This document shows, one piece after another, positions 20,601 to 35,600 of a DNA stretch of 64,000 bases. The stretch lies in contig JAMPIT010000437.1 of NCBI GenBank assembly GCA_026261815.1, positions 1,736,001-1,800,000 on the forward strand, read 5' to 3'. The position numbers and the translations under genes are program-made. The stretch is from Monarcha castaneiventris obscurior. Taxonomy: Eukaryota > Chordata > Aves > Passeriformes > Monarchidae. The notes below the pieces were generated by a model that ran no database searches, was not told where the DNA came from, and saw only the letters and a list, made by a program, of their open reading frames with translations. How positions within the stretch are numbered: position 1 is the stretch's first letter; every line of letters begins with the position of its first letter.

Positions 20601-23600
20601 TCTTTTTCGTGCTCACATCCAAACTTTTAAGTTTAGGGTCAACCAAAAAAGTGTGAAGTGTACACTGAAATTTCAAAAATGGTGTTAATAAAGTGGCAGC
20701 ATTTCTAGCCTTTTTTAGGAACTGTTTGGAAAGACATTTATTTTTTTCTCTTTTTATATTTATAATAACCATGTTCAAAAATTCACCTATTTAATTTTTT
20801 TTTTTTTTTTTTTTTCATTTTGTGTTAACACCCAGAAGCTGAGTTGGATTTAAAACCCCTCTGTATGTACCAGAGAGCAATTTGAGAGCTCTTGGGGGTT
20901 AATCTGGGCAAGTTTTAACTTCTTAAAGCCTGGCACCAGCTTTATTTTGGCTGCTGCTCTGGAGGTAAATGGAAGCTTCTCTTTTGAAGCTGCTGATGTC
21001 ACATTTGTCACATCTTTAATGTTTGGCTTTTTTATCTTGTGCAGTTTCTCTTTGGAGCTGCTGAGCTGCAAGCAGCTCTGGAGAAGAGGAGCTGCAGAAG
21101 CTGAGAGCTCTGCAGTCCCTCAGGGCTTCCCAGAGCCACAGCCCCGGGCTGGGGACAGCACAGCCATGGAGCCCTGGGCATTTGAAAGGGAATAAATGCA
21201 GCATTTTCAGAGCTGTAGCTGGTAGTAGAGGTGGGAAGGGCATCACATGAAGGCAGTTCAGTTGAAACAATTCAGGGTCTTTTTTGTCCACTTCTCAAAG
21301 GATTTTATTTTTGTTTTTCTCTTTTTTTTTTGAGAGATGCAGCTCCCACTTCTACAACTCAGAGTCCATGATAAAACCAGATCATGGTAAAATTTATCTA
21401 CTTAATTGTGAAATAGGAGGTAAATACACAGCTACAGTAATTGTTTCTCTGGCTTTGTGTTTCCTCAAAGCAGGAAGGAGATGATTACGAAGTCATTCCT
21501 GACAGCAAATTCTGTGTCTCTAGAACTGCCTATAGAGACAATTCTTCCAACTACTACATCAATGGCAAGAAAAAGACATTCAGAGATGTTGGGATGCTTC
21601 TCCGAAGCCATGGAATCGATCTGGATCATAACAGGTTCTTAATTTTACAGGTCGGTGTGTGAATAAAACCGATTTGAAAGTTGTATTTCCAGTTTAAAAC
21701 TCGAAAAAATCCAGGTTGGAAATGTTGCTTTGGAGGCCTTGAAATGCTGTAGCAGCACATCATGGTTTGCATGCTCTGCTCAAGGTGCGAATCATTATTT
21801 GCTGCTGTAGGAATTGAAGGCAGAGGAGCAGTTGGGGATGCTGATGTCCCTTTTTCCATGAGGGAATTTGTGTTCCTGCCTGCAGGAGTTGTGCTCGTTC
21901 CGCCCTAGCAGCACGTAAATATTGGCGTGTAAAATAAACCTTCAACCCCAATATTGTTGTGCTGCTTCAGCGTGGCAGAGACTCAGCAACTTGCAGCTAA
22001 ACTGCAGCAATAGGAATTGAAATTGGAATTGTTTAATCTGCTGTTGTCTGCAGCTCTCCTATGACGTGGTTTTACTGAGAAAGGAGTGTGGAAAAATGAA
22101 CTGGGCATAAAAGAAGTGCAAGAAAAATCGCCTGAATTGTGCTTGTTGTTTACACTTGTTTAACAGCTCCAGAAATAGCAGGTTTATAACCAATTCAGCC
22201 TCTGCTTTTAACAGCTGCAGTTCACAACCTATACTGTAAAAATAATCACAATTTGTCAATATAATATCATTTATATTCATGTCTGACCTTCAAATTCTGA
22301 GGCTTGCTTGCTTCTGTTTGCTGTTTTAAAGACAGGCTGAAGGAAGCAACATTAATTTTTTTCTAGTTTTCAAATAATGATAATTTTGCTATGTGCCAGC
22401 TAGTTAAAATGTAAATTGATTTACAAGTATTTAAATAATAATTCAATTAAATAACTATTTCAGCCACTACCTGTAATTGCTAACAAGTCCCAAATCTACT
22501 CTAGAGAATCATGGCCTAGAAATCAGTGATCAGTGGGAGCTTCCCAAGGCCTGAAATATTTTAATAGAGTTTGTTTTAGGCCTGTTTCTGTCAAAGGAGC
22601 TTCTAGTTCCCCTCTTAAAAAAAAAATATATATATAAAAACGTGTAGCTGGGTGGCTGTGCTTGCTTCACTTCCTCCAGGCTTTCTGTGCAGTCCTTTTT
22701 TACAGCTACACCCACAAAAAGAGGATATCTCTGTTTGCAAGTCTCCATGCCAATTAATTATTTCCTCCCAACACTTTATTCCTGGATTTTCTGGTTCAAG
22801 ATGGAGCTAGAAGCACCTCCAAGAAAACAACTTGGAGTAAATACACCCTTTTTTTCCATACAATTGTTCTCAAATTTCATTTTGCCAAAATTTCCAGAAG
22901 GAAGAAATGTAAAGTGAAAGATGAAGCAGGGTGGAAATGCTGGGGCAGAGATACCCAAAGCTCAGTGTTAGAGAACACTGAGAGCAGGGGAGGGGAACGT
23001 TTGGAATTAGTTATTAATTTATTTTCTATTCCCCCCCCCCACAATGGGGTTTGTTTTCTTCTCCCACAAATTGTTTCAATGAGGAGAGCACCCCTTTTTT
23101 CCCTAAAAGCTGCAATTTCAAGCTTTCCACCCCACAAAGGGAAATAAAGGGAAGTAGAGAAAATAGAGAAGGCACAAACCAATGTTTTCCCACCATAATT
23201 TTTTTTTTCAACCCACCAGGCTTTGTCTCAGAAACTACACTGGGATTTTCTGTTTTTTTTAGCCTTTCTGACTGAGGGCAGGGCCTTTTCTCTTTGCCTT
23301 TTTAAAGTGAAATCCACTGATCTGACAGTCCAAAGCTGAGTATTTCCACTTGGGAAATGCAGCAATATTTTCCACAGAATGACAGGAGAACTTCAACCCC
23401 CAAATCCTAAAATTTATAGTCAGAAGCAAATAAGACCATCTAAGGCTGTGGATTGTTATCACAAGGATTGCCTTTTTTTCTCCCTAATGTTTTCCAAATT
23501 ATTTAAAATTGAAGGCATAAATAACAGGTTTATTTGGCTTTTACTTTTTTTTTTTTAATAGCAAAACTAAGAGTTTAATTAAACTAAGTTTAACCAAGTA

Positions 23601-26600
23601 TTTCTCATTTAAAATAAGCTACAAATCTCTGATTTTTGACTGTATCAATAGGGTGTGATTAAAATAGTTCATTTTGGATAAAAATATTAATTAAGGATTA
23701 TCAAATGCTGGTTTGGGTGTGTGACAGAACATTCACTGTTAGTACTAAAGAAAATGTTGTAGGAGAACATGTCCTACATGTAGTAACAACACCTTTAGAG
23801 CTTTGATTTTATCTTGCTAACATAATTACCATTACCCAATGGAAAATATTTGTTTTTTAGAAGACTGCTTAAGTTTTTTTGCTTTCTTTTCCTCCTTTCA
23901 CCCCCTATTTTGCAGTGTTTTTCTGCTGATTTTGGTGCTTTTTAAGGTAAAATTTGAAAGCTGAGTTTTGATTTATGTATTTCTGCTGATACCAAACTGA
24001 AAATATGAAAATCAAACTGCTGCTGACTTCTGTGAATACCATTACAAAAAAACATCTGTGGGAAAACAGAAAATGTGAGAATAATTGAGTAGTTCTAGAA
24101 AAATTACAAATTCTGTGCCTGAACTTGCAAATTGAAATAAATCTGGTTTCAGAATTCTTCTGGTTCCAGTGGGATGTTGCCAGCACACAACAGGAGGAGT
24201 TTGTCACTTCTGTGATCCTTAACTCCCAACACTCCATATTGCACATTTTTAATAAATTGCCCTCTGCTTTTAGGACTTCAGGAATAGACAATTATTTTGC
24301 ATTATTATAATAATTAATATTTAAAATTATTACAAATATGATGCATTTTTAATGAGCTTGCCACAGCCTGAAACTGCAACAGGAAAAAGTGCATCTTGTC
24401 ACTTAAAAAAGAGTGTTTGGTGGAAAACCTGGCACTTTGCTGCTGCTTTTCTGTCTTCCACACCTACTGCTCCCACTCCAGGAACTGGTGGAGGTGTAAA
24501 AAACAACAAATAAAATTATTTAGCTTTCACTGAAAGCCTTGGAACACTGCTCTGCCCAGACTGACAAACTCAGAGTAAGTATTTGTGCTGTTCTCTGTAG
24601 TGACTCCTCTGAAAGGTTAAAAAACCTCAGCCTGGGTTCCTCTAAGGAGTGATGAAAGAAATGGGAGCACAAATGTCAGGTTTGGAAGTGCAGGGGGGGA
24701 ATATTTGGGAGCAGAAGCTGTGGCCACCTTTGGGATGGGCAAGGTAAGAGAAGCAGAGGCACCAAAAAGGGTGGGAAAACAAAAGTGGAGCTCCCCAGGT
24801 AACCCCCAGCCAGCCCCTTTGCACATAAATATTGCAGAATTAATTCTTCATGCAGGGCAGCAAACTTCTAAATTGATTTTAATTTGTCAAAATCTTACAA
24901 ACAAATTGAAACTGCTTTAAAGAAGTCAATTTTGTACTAATTACAGTGGTATTTCACTTGTATATATTTGATAGACTTAATTAAAATACTCTCCTGTAAT
25001 CTTAAAATGGTAAAAACAACTGCAGGGATTTTATTTGGGTGTATTTTGTAACTGATTGGAGTTCAGTCTTATCCTGTGGCAAGATGAGGTTGCCAAAAAG
25101 GAAATTCTGTCAGGTTTTTTACCTGCTCCTGTGTGGAAACAACGTGGGAGTCACTTCCAGGGGAGTGGGGAGGAAATGAGGGAGAGATTTTCTTCCCCTT
25201 TGAGATAAACCAGAAATTCCCAATTGTTGAGGTGTGTGCTCCTGATGGGACATTGGAGCTGAGGCTGTAAATGGGATTATAAATGGGATTATAAAAAATC
25301 TGTGCTGCCAGCACTGGAGGTGAAGAGAGGGTTGTTCCTATAGGAAATGCTGCAGAAAAACATGGAAAAATGGGAAGAGAAAATGAGTGGTAATTGAATA
25401 GTTTCTTTAGAACACACCAGTGGCAAACCAAACATTGCAGGTTGGGTTTGCTAATTCCTGACTTAAATTCCAAAGTGACTCTAGATTTGCACTCTGTGCT
25501 CTTACATTAAACACAGCAATGTCCTTAAAACTTCTAAAATGATTTCCAGAATTCAGGATTGGAGTTTTGTGCAGACAGCTGAATGTTGTAGAAAGGCTCA
25601 TTCTGAGGTTTTCTTCATCTCTGGGCAGTGGTGACATTGTAGATTTTTATAGGTACATTTATTTTTTATTTGACTTTATTTCCCCACTGAGCTTTCCTGG
25701 GAAGGCAGAGCCTGAAGTTGAGTTTTTGGTGCTTTTTCCCCTCCTGTGTATTCAGCATGTGATGAAATTGAAGGGTAAAAATGAGATAGGACTGCAAGCA
25801 TTAAATAATAGCAACAATAACATGGAATTACAGGGAAAAAAATCCTAAAACAATCTGCTGTAGCCTACAAAAGCTGTATTAACAGCAGGAGAATAATGAG
25901 GTTATGGGAATATTGACTCTCTCCATACATAGCTTCCAAAATCCACAGATGCAGAATTGGAATTTGTGGGTAAAGCTTTGTGAAATGGGAGTATGGGTCA
26001 AAATAAATTGAAGATACAGAAATTTAGGGCTTATTTTTGCCATTCCTTGCTGTGCTGCTTAAAAAGTGAGAGCTACCCTTGTGGTAAAGTGGGGGAAAAA
26101 CCCCAAAGCCAAGTGTGAGCACATAAAAGGAAAATTAAAAAATTGAGATGTGGGAGAGAGGGTGAAAACAGAGGAAGTTGCAGGCAGGGAAAGGGAGGCA
26201 TTTGTCTCATTTTGCTGCCTAAAGGCTTTTTCAGGAGCAAAATGCACTTTTGGTGCCTTGTTATCAAGTAATTGATGTCAGAAAACAGCCAGGAAATGAA
26301 AATTTAGTGAGAAAACAAAATGATACAACATCCAGGCTGCTACTTCTCTAAGTTCTACTGCCCCTTGACTTTTGCAGCAGTTCCAAGTTGTGTCACACAG
26401 GTGGAACTGGAGCTGAATGAGCAAAAAGCTGAACCTCAGGAGTAGTAACTTCATAGTAGTGCTGCTTCTACTCAGTGTGCAGGAGTGGGGTAAAGAACTA
26501 AAGGAAAAACAGGATTTAGTCTTGGATTTTCTCTTTTTAAGTCTCTAGAAAAACAGGTTTATAATAAACATTCCAGATGTTTTAATGTGTTTTTCCTTCA

Positions 26601-29600
26601 AGCAAACCCAGTGTCCTTGGGTCACTCTGGCTTTGCTCCTCGTGATGCTGAGGAGTTTTCAGCTCCTCTAGAAGCTCTTGCAAAATCTGTTTGTGCTCCC
26701 TCAGTGTTTGAGATAATTGAAACGTTGCTGTGGTCTGGAAAATAGATTAAAATATAACATGACCTTTATTCTAGTAAGAGGAGTTTTCCCTATGCTGGGT
26801 CACTTTTGTCTCAAATTCCTTGTTAAAAATGAAGAAAATAATTGAAATTGGGTTGTAATTTGCATTGATTAGGATGGGGTTTTGTCATTTGGACAAACAA
26901 ATAGCAGGTTTTGGCTCTGGCTGCTCTAATCCTCCACAGAAGTGTGAATTAAGGTGGCTTTTATAACTGCAAACACTGCTTACATTAAATTTTATTTACC
27001 CATGCATTTATAGTACTATTTCATCACAAATACTCCTTCCTCTTGTGATGGCTTCATAAATTAAATGATATCCTGATCACTGCATTCAGATATCACTTAA
27101 TTCCATTTCATTTCTGTAATACCATGAAGTTGCAAACTAATTAATGTAATCACTCTAGTAAGCAAATTAAATGTACATATTGAAGTATTAAATGACAAAA
27201 TTATTGGAATTGAGCTGTAAAAGGTGTTAAGGTTGGATTCCAGTAAACTTTGCTGAGGCTCAAAGATTTTGGTCTCAGTAAGAAAACTTCATTTTAAGGG
27301 GGTTTAAAAAGCCTCAAAACCTTGTATGTTATAAAAATATGCTGCTACTACAGTGAAACTGCTAAAATACTGTTCTGAATTTTTAAAATTGTCTTAAAAA
27401 TACCAAATACTCTTAAAAATACTAAGTATCATAGTCACAGTTGTCAGACATTAAATTCTGGTGGTTTAATGGGATTTTGAAACAAAATTACCTGGTTTGA
27501 CTGGTCCCCAGCCCAGGGAAGGTTTTTCTTATCTATAATTTTGCATTTTCTACAGAGTCTTTTCTCTAAAGTTGTTTCTCCTGAGCATGACTGTGATTTT
27601 CACTTCAGTCAGCTGTCACATTACTCCATGTTTGAGTAGTGGTGGAGAGCTCCCCTAAAAAAAAACCCTCCAAAACCTAAACCACCCCAACTGTGCCACA
27701 AAATTCCCCTCAGAAACCACCCAAACTCCCCACAGCTCCTCCCCAGAGCACGGTGCATTCCCAGCTACTGCATCCCAGGCTGTCCCAAACTTCTCAGCAC
27801 TTGATTTTTAAGCTGAGCTTAAGATGACAGAAATTAAGTGACAATCAAAAATTCTGGGAAACTGTTTTGATGTCCTTGGTGCCGTAATTATTCTGTAGGA
27901 CATTAACAGAGAGCTCTGGGAATGTTGTAGTGGCAGTTCAGATAAAACTCAGGGTGTTCAAGGTGCTGCCTTCCCAAAGTTTTTCCCAAATATTCAGGGA
28001 TGAAAAGAGGAGGCAATAATCAATAAAAGCAACCATCTTCCTAGGTTCTCCAGAAGCAGCTCATGGTGCCTGAGGTCAGGGTTGGATGAGATATTGGGGA
28101 GCAATTCCTGGCTGGGAGGGTGGGGAGGGGCTGGGATGGAATTCCCAGAGAAGCTGTGGCTACCCCATCCCGGGAAGTGGCCAAGGCCAGCTTGGATGGG
28201 GCTTGGAGCAGCCTGGGACAGTGGGAGGTCCCCTTTAATGCCCCTTGCAAGCCAAAAGATGTTTTCTGTTCATGAGGAGTTCTCAGGATGCTGTCAGTAA
28301 TTTTTCAGTGCCAGAGGCTTTTTGCCATCCCTGTCTCTTGCACACCAGGATTTTAGGATGGAATGTGGTGGCTGGATCCTGAAACTCCCTCATTCTGTTA
28401 AGCACCATGTGCAGGGCACGAGTGCCCCACGACCCCAGTTCCACCACTGGAGGCTGGACCATGTCCCTGCTGGGATTAGCCCTTTGTGCCCTTCACACTC
28501 CATAGCTCTGGAAAACGACCCACTCCCAAAGGGCAGGGAAGGTTCTGGGACCCAGTGCAATGAGTGGGAGTTACTCTGTAGGATCTTGTTTCTAGACCAG
28601 CCTAAGAGTTGCAGAAAAAGCCTCATGAGTAGGTCAAACCTTCCCTTTATCAAGCAGTTTGATAACCTTGTTTAAAATTCCAATCCTTGTGTGCCGGAAA
28701 ACACTGGATAAACTCAGGTTAGAGCTGCTCTAAGCAGATCAGCTGTGTTTTTGTGCTTTTAGAGAACAGAGGTTGTGGGCAAATTTAGGTTTAAACCAGT
28801 GATGGAACCTGCTGCTGTTGCCAGTCCTGAAACTGCTTTTAAAGCTTTTCCTCTTTACTTAGGTACAATAGAAATTTAAATTCTTAAATTGAGGAAGTAT
28901 CTTAAACATCCCAGCTGTGAATTACTCAGCTGTGCAAAGAAGCACAGGTTCCAAATTGCTGGAATTTATTCCTCATGCTTTTCACCAGAGTAGTCGCTTT
29001 GAGCTAAGGGCTCTTCCCTTATTTTACAGCCTGGTTTCAAACCAGGTTTGCCCTGATTTTTGCTCCAGGGCTCAGCTGATGGCTTGGAAATGTTTGCCCA
29101 GATGAGGTTGTGTTGTAGGATTGCCAGTGCCTGTTCCCTGATAACTACCCTGAGGAATTCTGTGGGAACTGAGTCTGTGGGATGTGTGTGCATGGAACAT
29201 CTCTAACTCGTGCTGTACCTCTATCCCCATGGATCCATGTGGATGTGGAAGGCTCCACGCTGCAGAAGCTGAAACTGGGGTTGTAATTCCATTTAGAGCT
29301 CTTGCACTGAGTGTAGAACCTTCCTAAAGGGCTTGGTGGGTGTGGAAATGTGGAATCACGGGATGGTTTGAGTGGGAAGGGACCTTAAATTGCATCCAGC
29401 CCCACCCCTGCCATGGCAGGGACACCTCCCACTGTCCCAGGCTGCTCCAAGCCCCAGTGTCCAGCCTGGCCTTGGGCACTGCCAGGGATCCAGGGGCAGC
29501 CACAGCTCCTCTGGGAATTCCATCCCAGCCTCTCCCAGGGAACAATTCCTTCCCAAGATCCCATCCATCCCTGCCCTCTGGCAGTGGGAAGCCATTCCCT

Positions 29601-32600
29601 GGGTCCTGTCCCTCCATCCCTTGTGAACAGTCTCTTTCCATCTTTCCTGTAGCTCCTTCAGGCACTGGAAGGTCACAGTTCAGTCACCCTGGAGCTTCTC
29701 CAGGACAGATCTGAGGCCGTTTTTTTCCAGGAATTTCTTCCCTTGTGTGGAGGTTTGGTTCCTTGCTGGCATCGCCCATGGCTGGGTGTTGACATCCATT
29801 TTGATTGTCTGAGCACAGCCTGCATTTCCTTTTTATTTTACACATTTCTCCCTCGTGAATCCCTGAGCCTGCAGGAGACAACTGAGGGAAGGGATTGGAG
29901 ATTTCCTGGGGTTCTGGTGGGAGCCTTGGCAAAGGTTGGGGGTGCCCAGTTCCAAGGAGCTGCCCCAGCTCGTTCCCCTCAGTGCTCAACAAATGTCTGC
30001 CTCTGCCCCGCCTTGGTTTCACTTTCAGAATGTCAGGGGATTTCAAAATGCAGAAAGAGCGAGGGTATTTTGGGGGGTTTAAAATTCGGCATTCAAATCA
30101 TGGGTCAGGTAATGAGCACTGGTAAATAATTAGGAGACACTTAAAAATTGAGATGCAGATTTAAAATGCAGAGTTGTAAAATCTGTTTGCTCTATTAATC
30201 ATTGTCAAGAAGAGCAGGTAGAAGATTTTCACTGTCCTTTATCAATTAAAACAGCTGGAAACTTTGTTTTCTTAAAACTGGGGTAGACTAAACAGATTTC
30301 TTTATATATTATCTTAATAAATGGGATAACTGTTAAATAATACTTAGTACTCTCATAATTTAATAATTTCTAAATATTTTTATTTTTACCCTTTTATTTA
30401 ATAAGAAAATAATGTAAATATTCACCTTAGTGAGCCACCAAGAAACCCCACAACTGCATCATCATCTTTCTTAGAGATGGTTAATTATATTTAGCCAAAT
30501 AATAAAAAATTGATTAATTCCTTGCTTGTCTGTAACTCCCATTTTTTCCCTGTTAACTCCAGGGTAGGTTTGTGATTTACAACACTGAACATGAGGGGTG
30601 TAAAGCCAGTGTAGAAACTTCTCAGTCCTGATCAGCATTGAGTTAAACCTTTCCTGTGATTGTTTTTTCGTGGATGTAAACAGAGGAAATGCTTTAATGC
30701 GAGAAGGAAAAAGACTTGTGACAATGCCAGAGTAATTTAGGAGGCTGCACAGTTTCCTCCCCCATGGGCTGACAGTTTTGGGGAGAGAAACCACACTTCT
30801 GAGGCAAGGGAGCAAATGGGTAATTGGGATTTTATATAATCCAGCAGCAGTTACTCACTAACTGATTGTTTGGCTTTTTGAGATGTGCAAGAAATGAGAG
30901 TTGGGTTGGGGTTTTTTGTGTTGTCAGACCTGTAACACAAACTGTCCTTGTCACTGCCTCTCTTTAATCCTTTCTAAATCTTCTTTTTTAAAAAATGAAA
31001 TTATTTTTAATATCACCTAAATCACTTAAAATTAATACTGTACTTAAAGGGAAATTACACAAAGGAGCCCTCATACCTAAATAAACCCTTTTCTTTCTCC
31101 ACCAAGGAAGCCTCAATTAAATGAATTACAATTCCAGTTCATCCATCAGCCAGAATTTTATGGACTTTCTGTTTCTGAGGAGACCCTTCAGGCACTTACA
31201 GGGTCTGCTTTTATTCTCTTCTTCTTTTTTTAGGTTGGGGAAACACATTTTGAATCTTTAGAGAGTGAAGGAATAGTCAGACCTGAAGGGTGGCTCTAGG
31301 AGAGTTGTGTCCACCTTGGAGGAGATTTCCTTTAATTCTGATCTTTGTTTTCCCAAATAAATGTGAAGGTTGGGCTTGATTGTGGAGGTCTTTTCCAACC
31401 TTAATGATTCTGTGATGTTCCAGTTTGAATAGTTTTGATCGCTGCCTTATTTTATTCTTTTTTTTATCATGTCTCATACTCATTCCATAGATTTTTTTTC
31501 CAGAATACTTTCCCCACCCCACAAAAAAAAAAAAACCTTATTAAGACAAGAACCACCCAACTTTTGTTTCCCAAGGGGGAGGTGGAGCAGATTTCCATGA
31601 TGAAGCCCAAAGGGCAGACAGAGCACGACGAGGGGATGCTGGAATACCTGGAGGATTTGATTGGATCTGCTCGGCTCAAGGAGCCCATCCAGACCCTGTG
31701 CCGCAGAGTGGAGCTCCTGAACGAGCACAGGGGGGAGAAGGTGAGGCTGCACCTCCTGGGGATCCCAAATGGGCCAGCATTCCTCACACACTGCTCTCTG
31801 AGGAGAGCTAAAAACACCCAGAATTAGCACTGCACAGCCTGCTTTTGGAACCTTTGGTGTATTGAGCTAAAAGGACTAAAAAGCTCTAAATAAAGTTCTT
31901 TTTCCTTCATGTGTCCTTGGTAAATGCTGGGGCAGACTTGTTTTAATGGGAAACAAAAGACCTGCAGTTGTAGGAATTCAATTAAAAAGGGGCCAGTTGT
32001 AGGAATTCAATTTAAAATGGCCAGTCAGAAGGTTGAGATAGAGAAAATCACCATAAAATTACCTTGCAGAGGTAATTCCTGATCACCGTTTTTCCAGAGG
32101 ACTCGTGTCCTATGAAGGGTTGGGATTTTCTCCTCATGGTTTCCTCCTGTGGTGCTGGCCCTGCCTCAGCTCTGCCCCTCTGTTTTCTCCAGTTAAATCG
32201 AGTTAAAATGGTGGAGAAAGAAAAAGAAGCCTTGGAAGAGGACAAGAATAAAGCCATCGAGTTCCTTTGCTTGGAAAACAAAATATTTAAGGAAAAGAAT
32301 AAGATCTGTCAGTATTATATGTAAGTAATTCTCATGGTTTGGGTTGGCTTTAATGTGGTGGGGGTACTGTTAAAACTTTGCCTCAGCATCTTGAATTAGA
32401 AATATTTGGCATTTCTTAACTCCAAATTATTGTTACTTTTTGATACCTTACATGATCCTGTTGTTACACTGAGGATGGGAAATAGAGATTTATTGTGAAC
32501 ACGGAGAAAAGTGAGGGTTTATTCTTGTTTTATTTCCTAGCCATGACCTAAAGAAACGAATAAATGACCTGGAAATGCAGAAAGAGAAAATTAATGAAGA

Positions 32601-35600
32601 AACTAAAAGTATTAATGAGAAAAGCAGTAATCTTGCAGAGGAAACAAAATCCAAGAAAAAAGCTTTGAAAGAACTTGAGAAGTGAGTACTTCAGGGAGGT
32701 GTAGTACTGTGTTTTACATGGTTCCCACCAGAAATTGAAATTCTCTGATGAGCAGAGTCACTTCTGGTACATCTAAATACACAAAAAAGCATTTAAATTT
32801 ATGTATAAAAATAAATTAAATGCACAAAAATAAATTAAAGCAAATTCACATTGGTTTGATTTGGTTCTGGGTAAGATTCTCAATTAGAATAAGAAAATCT
32901 CTGATCTTTCTAATGGATTTTAAATATTTCTTCATATTGACTGTACAAAAAAATAGTTGGGAGATGATTTTTAGATTTGTATAATCTAAAATCCTTAGGG
33001 GCATGGATTTGGGAATTTTCCCCTGGTTTTCTCTTGAATCATTTATGCATAAATTGTGTTTCTTTAGAATTGCTTTAAAATTGCCTGGGTGCTGGTCCCA
33101 AATCCAGCTGCAATATTGACCTGCTCATCCTCAGGGAATTACTGGGGAGAGATGGGAATTAACAATTCTGTCCAGAAAAAAAAGAAAATTTCTGAAAACA
33201 TATTTGATATTGCTTAAGTAGTTGATCTTTTTCTGATGGAACATCACCTTCCCAGGGAAAATACTGAGAATATTGTAAATACTGGATGCTGTTCATCACA
33301 AAAACTGAGTGATATTGGCTTAAACTCTTTATGTTGACTTTTTAAGCCAAGCTCCACTGACATTATTTTTATACTGTATGAAATAATTCTTTTTTTCTTC
33401 CTCCCTTCAGGAAATTCAATAAAATCACAAAGTTCATAGAGGAAAATAAAGAAAAATTCACTCAGTTGGATTTGCAAGATGTGAAAGTGAGGGAGAATCT
33501 CAAACATGCCAAGAGCAAGGCTAAAAAACTGGAGAAGCAGCTCCAAAAGGACAAGGAAAAGGTAGTGGGATGGAGCAGCTGGGTTGGCTTGGAAGTTACT
33601 TGTGGGAGAAAGTGGAAAGGGCACCAACTGCAACAAAGAAGGTGGAAAAATGGGGTTTAAATTGTTTTAATCAGCTGCTTTAGGTCATTAAATCAGCCAG
33701 ATTCTGTTTGCAAAATAATCACTGCAGTGATGACTCCGTTAATGGAGTTCATTCATGGATCTGTGTCATCCACTTGGTCATTGCCAGCTGTTGGGATGTC
33801 TTTGGATCGAGGGGGGATTTAGGGATTCAGGAATTCTGTTGTCCCAGTGGGAGAGGGGTTCAAAGTTCTTTCCTGGTGCAGGTGGAGGAGCTGAGGAACG
33901 TCCCCTCCACCAATGCCAAAGCCATCGAGGACGCCACGGCCAAGAGGGAGCTGCTGGCAAAGGCCAAGGACAAGGAGGAGGCCAAGCTCAGGCAGGTCCT
34001 GGCCAGCCTGCAGGAGGAGACCAAGGGCATTCAGAAGGAAAAAGAGGTTTGCACAGGCAGGAATTACCCACCTGCTCTAGTCACTTCACTTTTCTGAAGG
34101 AAACCAGCACCAGGCACTTCTAAAATGCCATTTATTGACAATTCCCCTGTTCCTTGTGGTAGTTCAGAAAAGCCTCAGTGGGAAATCAGTCTTTAATTAC
34201 AGCCAAATCCTTCTTGTCTGCTCTTAGAGTGCTCAAGCATCATCACGTAGCTCATTCACAGATTTATATTAAATAATACACTCTCATGTTCTCCCACCAA
34301 AACATTGAAGCCAGTGTGTTGCTTAAATAAATAAAGATGCTCTGGAATGGTCTGTTCCCAGCCTTCCCCCCATCTGTGAATTAATGGAGAACTCCTTTAA
34401 CACTTGGTTATTGTTGGTTGTGCTGCTGTTCAGCCCCTGAACACCTGGAGGCTAGAAATTTATCCTTTACGTTTACAGGGCTATTTTCTGGCCTTGAAAA
34501 AACGTGGATTCTCCATTTGAGCTGTAGTTTAGCTCAGTGTGTAGGGCTCCTCCCACCTTTGAGAACATGACACAAAGCTTGAATGGAAATGCTCTGTGAT
34601 AACTCCCTGAAGTTCTCTATAATGAGGAAAAGCCTTGTTCAATTCCCACCCATTAGTGTTCATTAATGAAGAAACGCTGCTTCTCCCAGAGAACAGAAGT
34701 GTTTCTGCTGCCAGGGCTGTAAAAGCACATCCCATTTTGTCTTTCCCCTTTGCCCCAGCTGATGGGCTGAGCTGTCCCCTGGGTGTTTCTGCAGGGCAAG
34801 GAGAAGGAGCTGATGGAGTTCAGCAAGGAGGTGACCGAGGCCCGCTCCAACATGGAAATAGCACAGTCAGAGCTGGAGCTGTACCTGAGCAAGTACAACT
34901 CTGCTGTGGCTCGGCTCAGCCAGGCACAGGAGGCCCTGGGCACCACCTCAAGCACCCTGAAGGAAAGGAAAGCTTCCATCAGAGACATCAGTGGCAAATT
35001 ACCCCAGGCTGAGCAGCAGCTCAAGGAGGTGAGACTTGATTTTTCCATTTCGAGTCACACACAAACCAAAGGCTCACTCTTTAGCAATAATTGTGGTGAA
35101 AATAAACCATAACCCATCTCCTCTAAAAGAGCATTGAAAAGCTGTTTTCTAATACTCACTTGCTGGTGAAGCAAATACTTGATTTCAAACTTACTTTGTT
35201 ATGCCAGTGTTGACTTAAATTAAATCCTACATATCCTATCAGGTTAGGTATCACACAGAGATGGTAAATAAATAAATGGCTGCACTTCTGAGCCTTCTTC
35301 AGCATGCTGAGGCCCTGGCACAGGGTGCCCAGAGGCTGCCCCTGGATCCCTGGCAGTGCCCAAGGCCAGGCTGGAGCAGTGTGGGACAGTGGAAGGTCCT
35401 TGCCATGGCAGGGGTGGCACTGGGTGGGATTTAAGGTCCCTTCCCAACACAAACCAGTCTGGGATTCTTTAAATTTCATTTCTTGCTCCTCAATCATTGC
35501 CCAAAGAACAAAGCCATGCATTGAAGACTCCCTGAATCCAGTAGTTTTTGGGAGGCTGAGCCAATGTCTTTCTTTGAATCCCTCAGAAAGAGAATGCTCT

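Larger units (their letters stand above)
21977..31575 (+). other. SMC4 large intron, remainder after the microRNA cluster
   Basis: About 9.6 kb of the 9.9-kb intron between the exons ending at 21650 and starting at 31576. It holds CR1 fragments (28075-28265, 29344-29715, 31363-31424) and simple runs (C run near 23030, TATATA near 22628). I see no further hairpin or exon that I can name. Confidence 0.6.
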
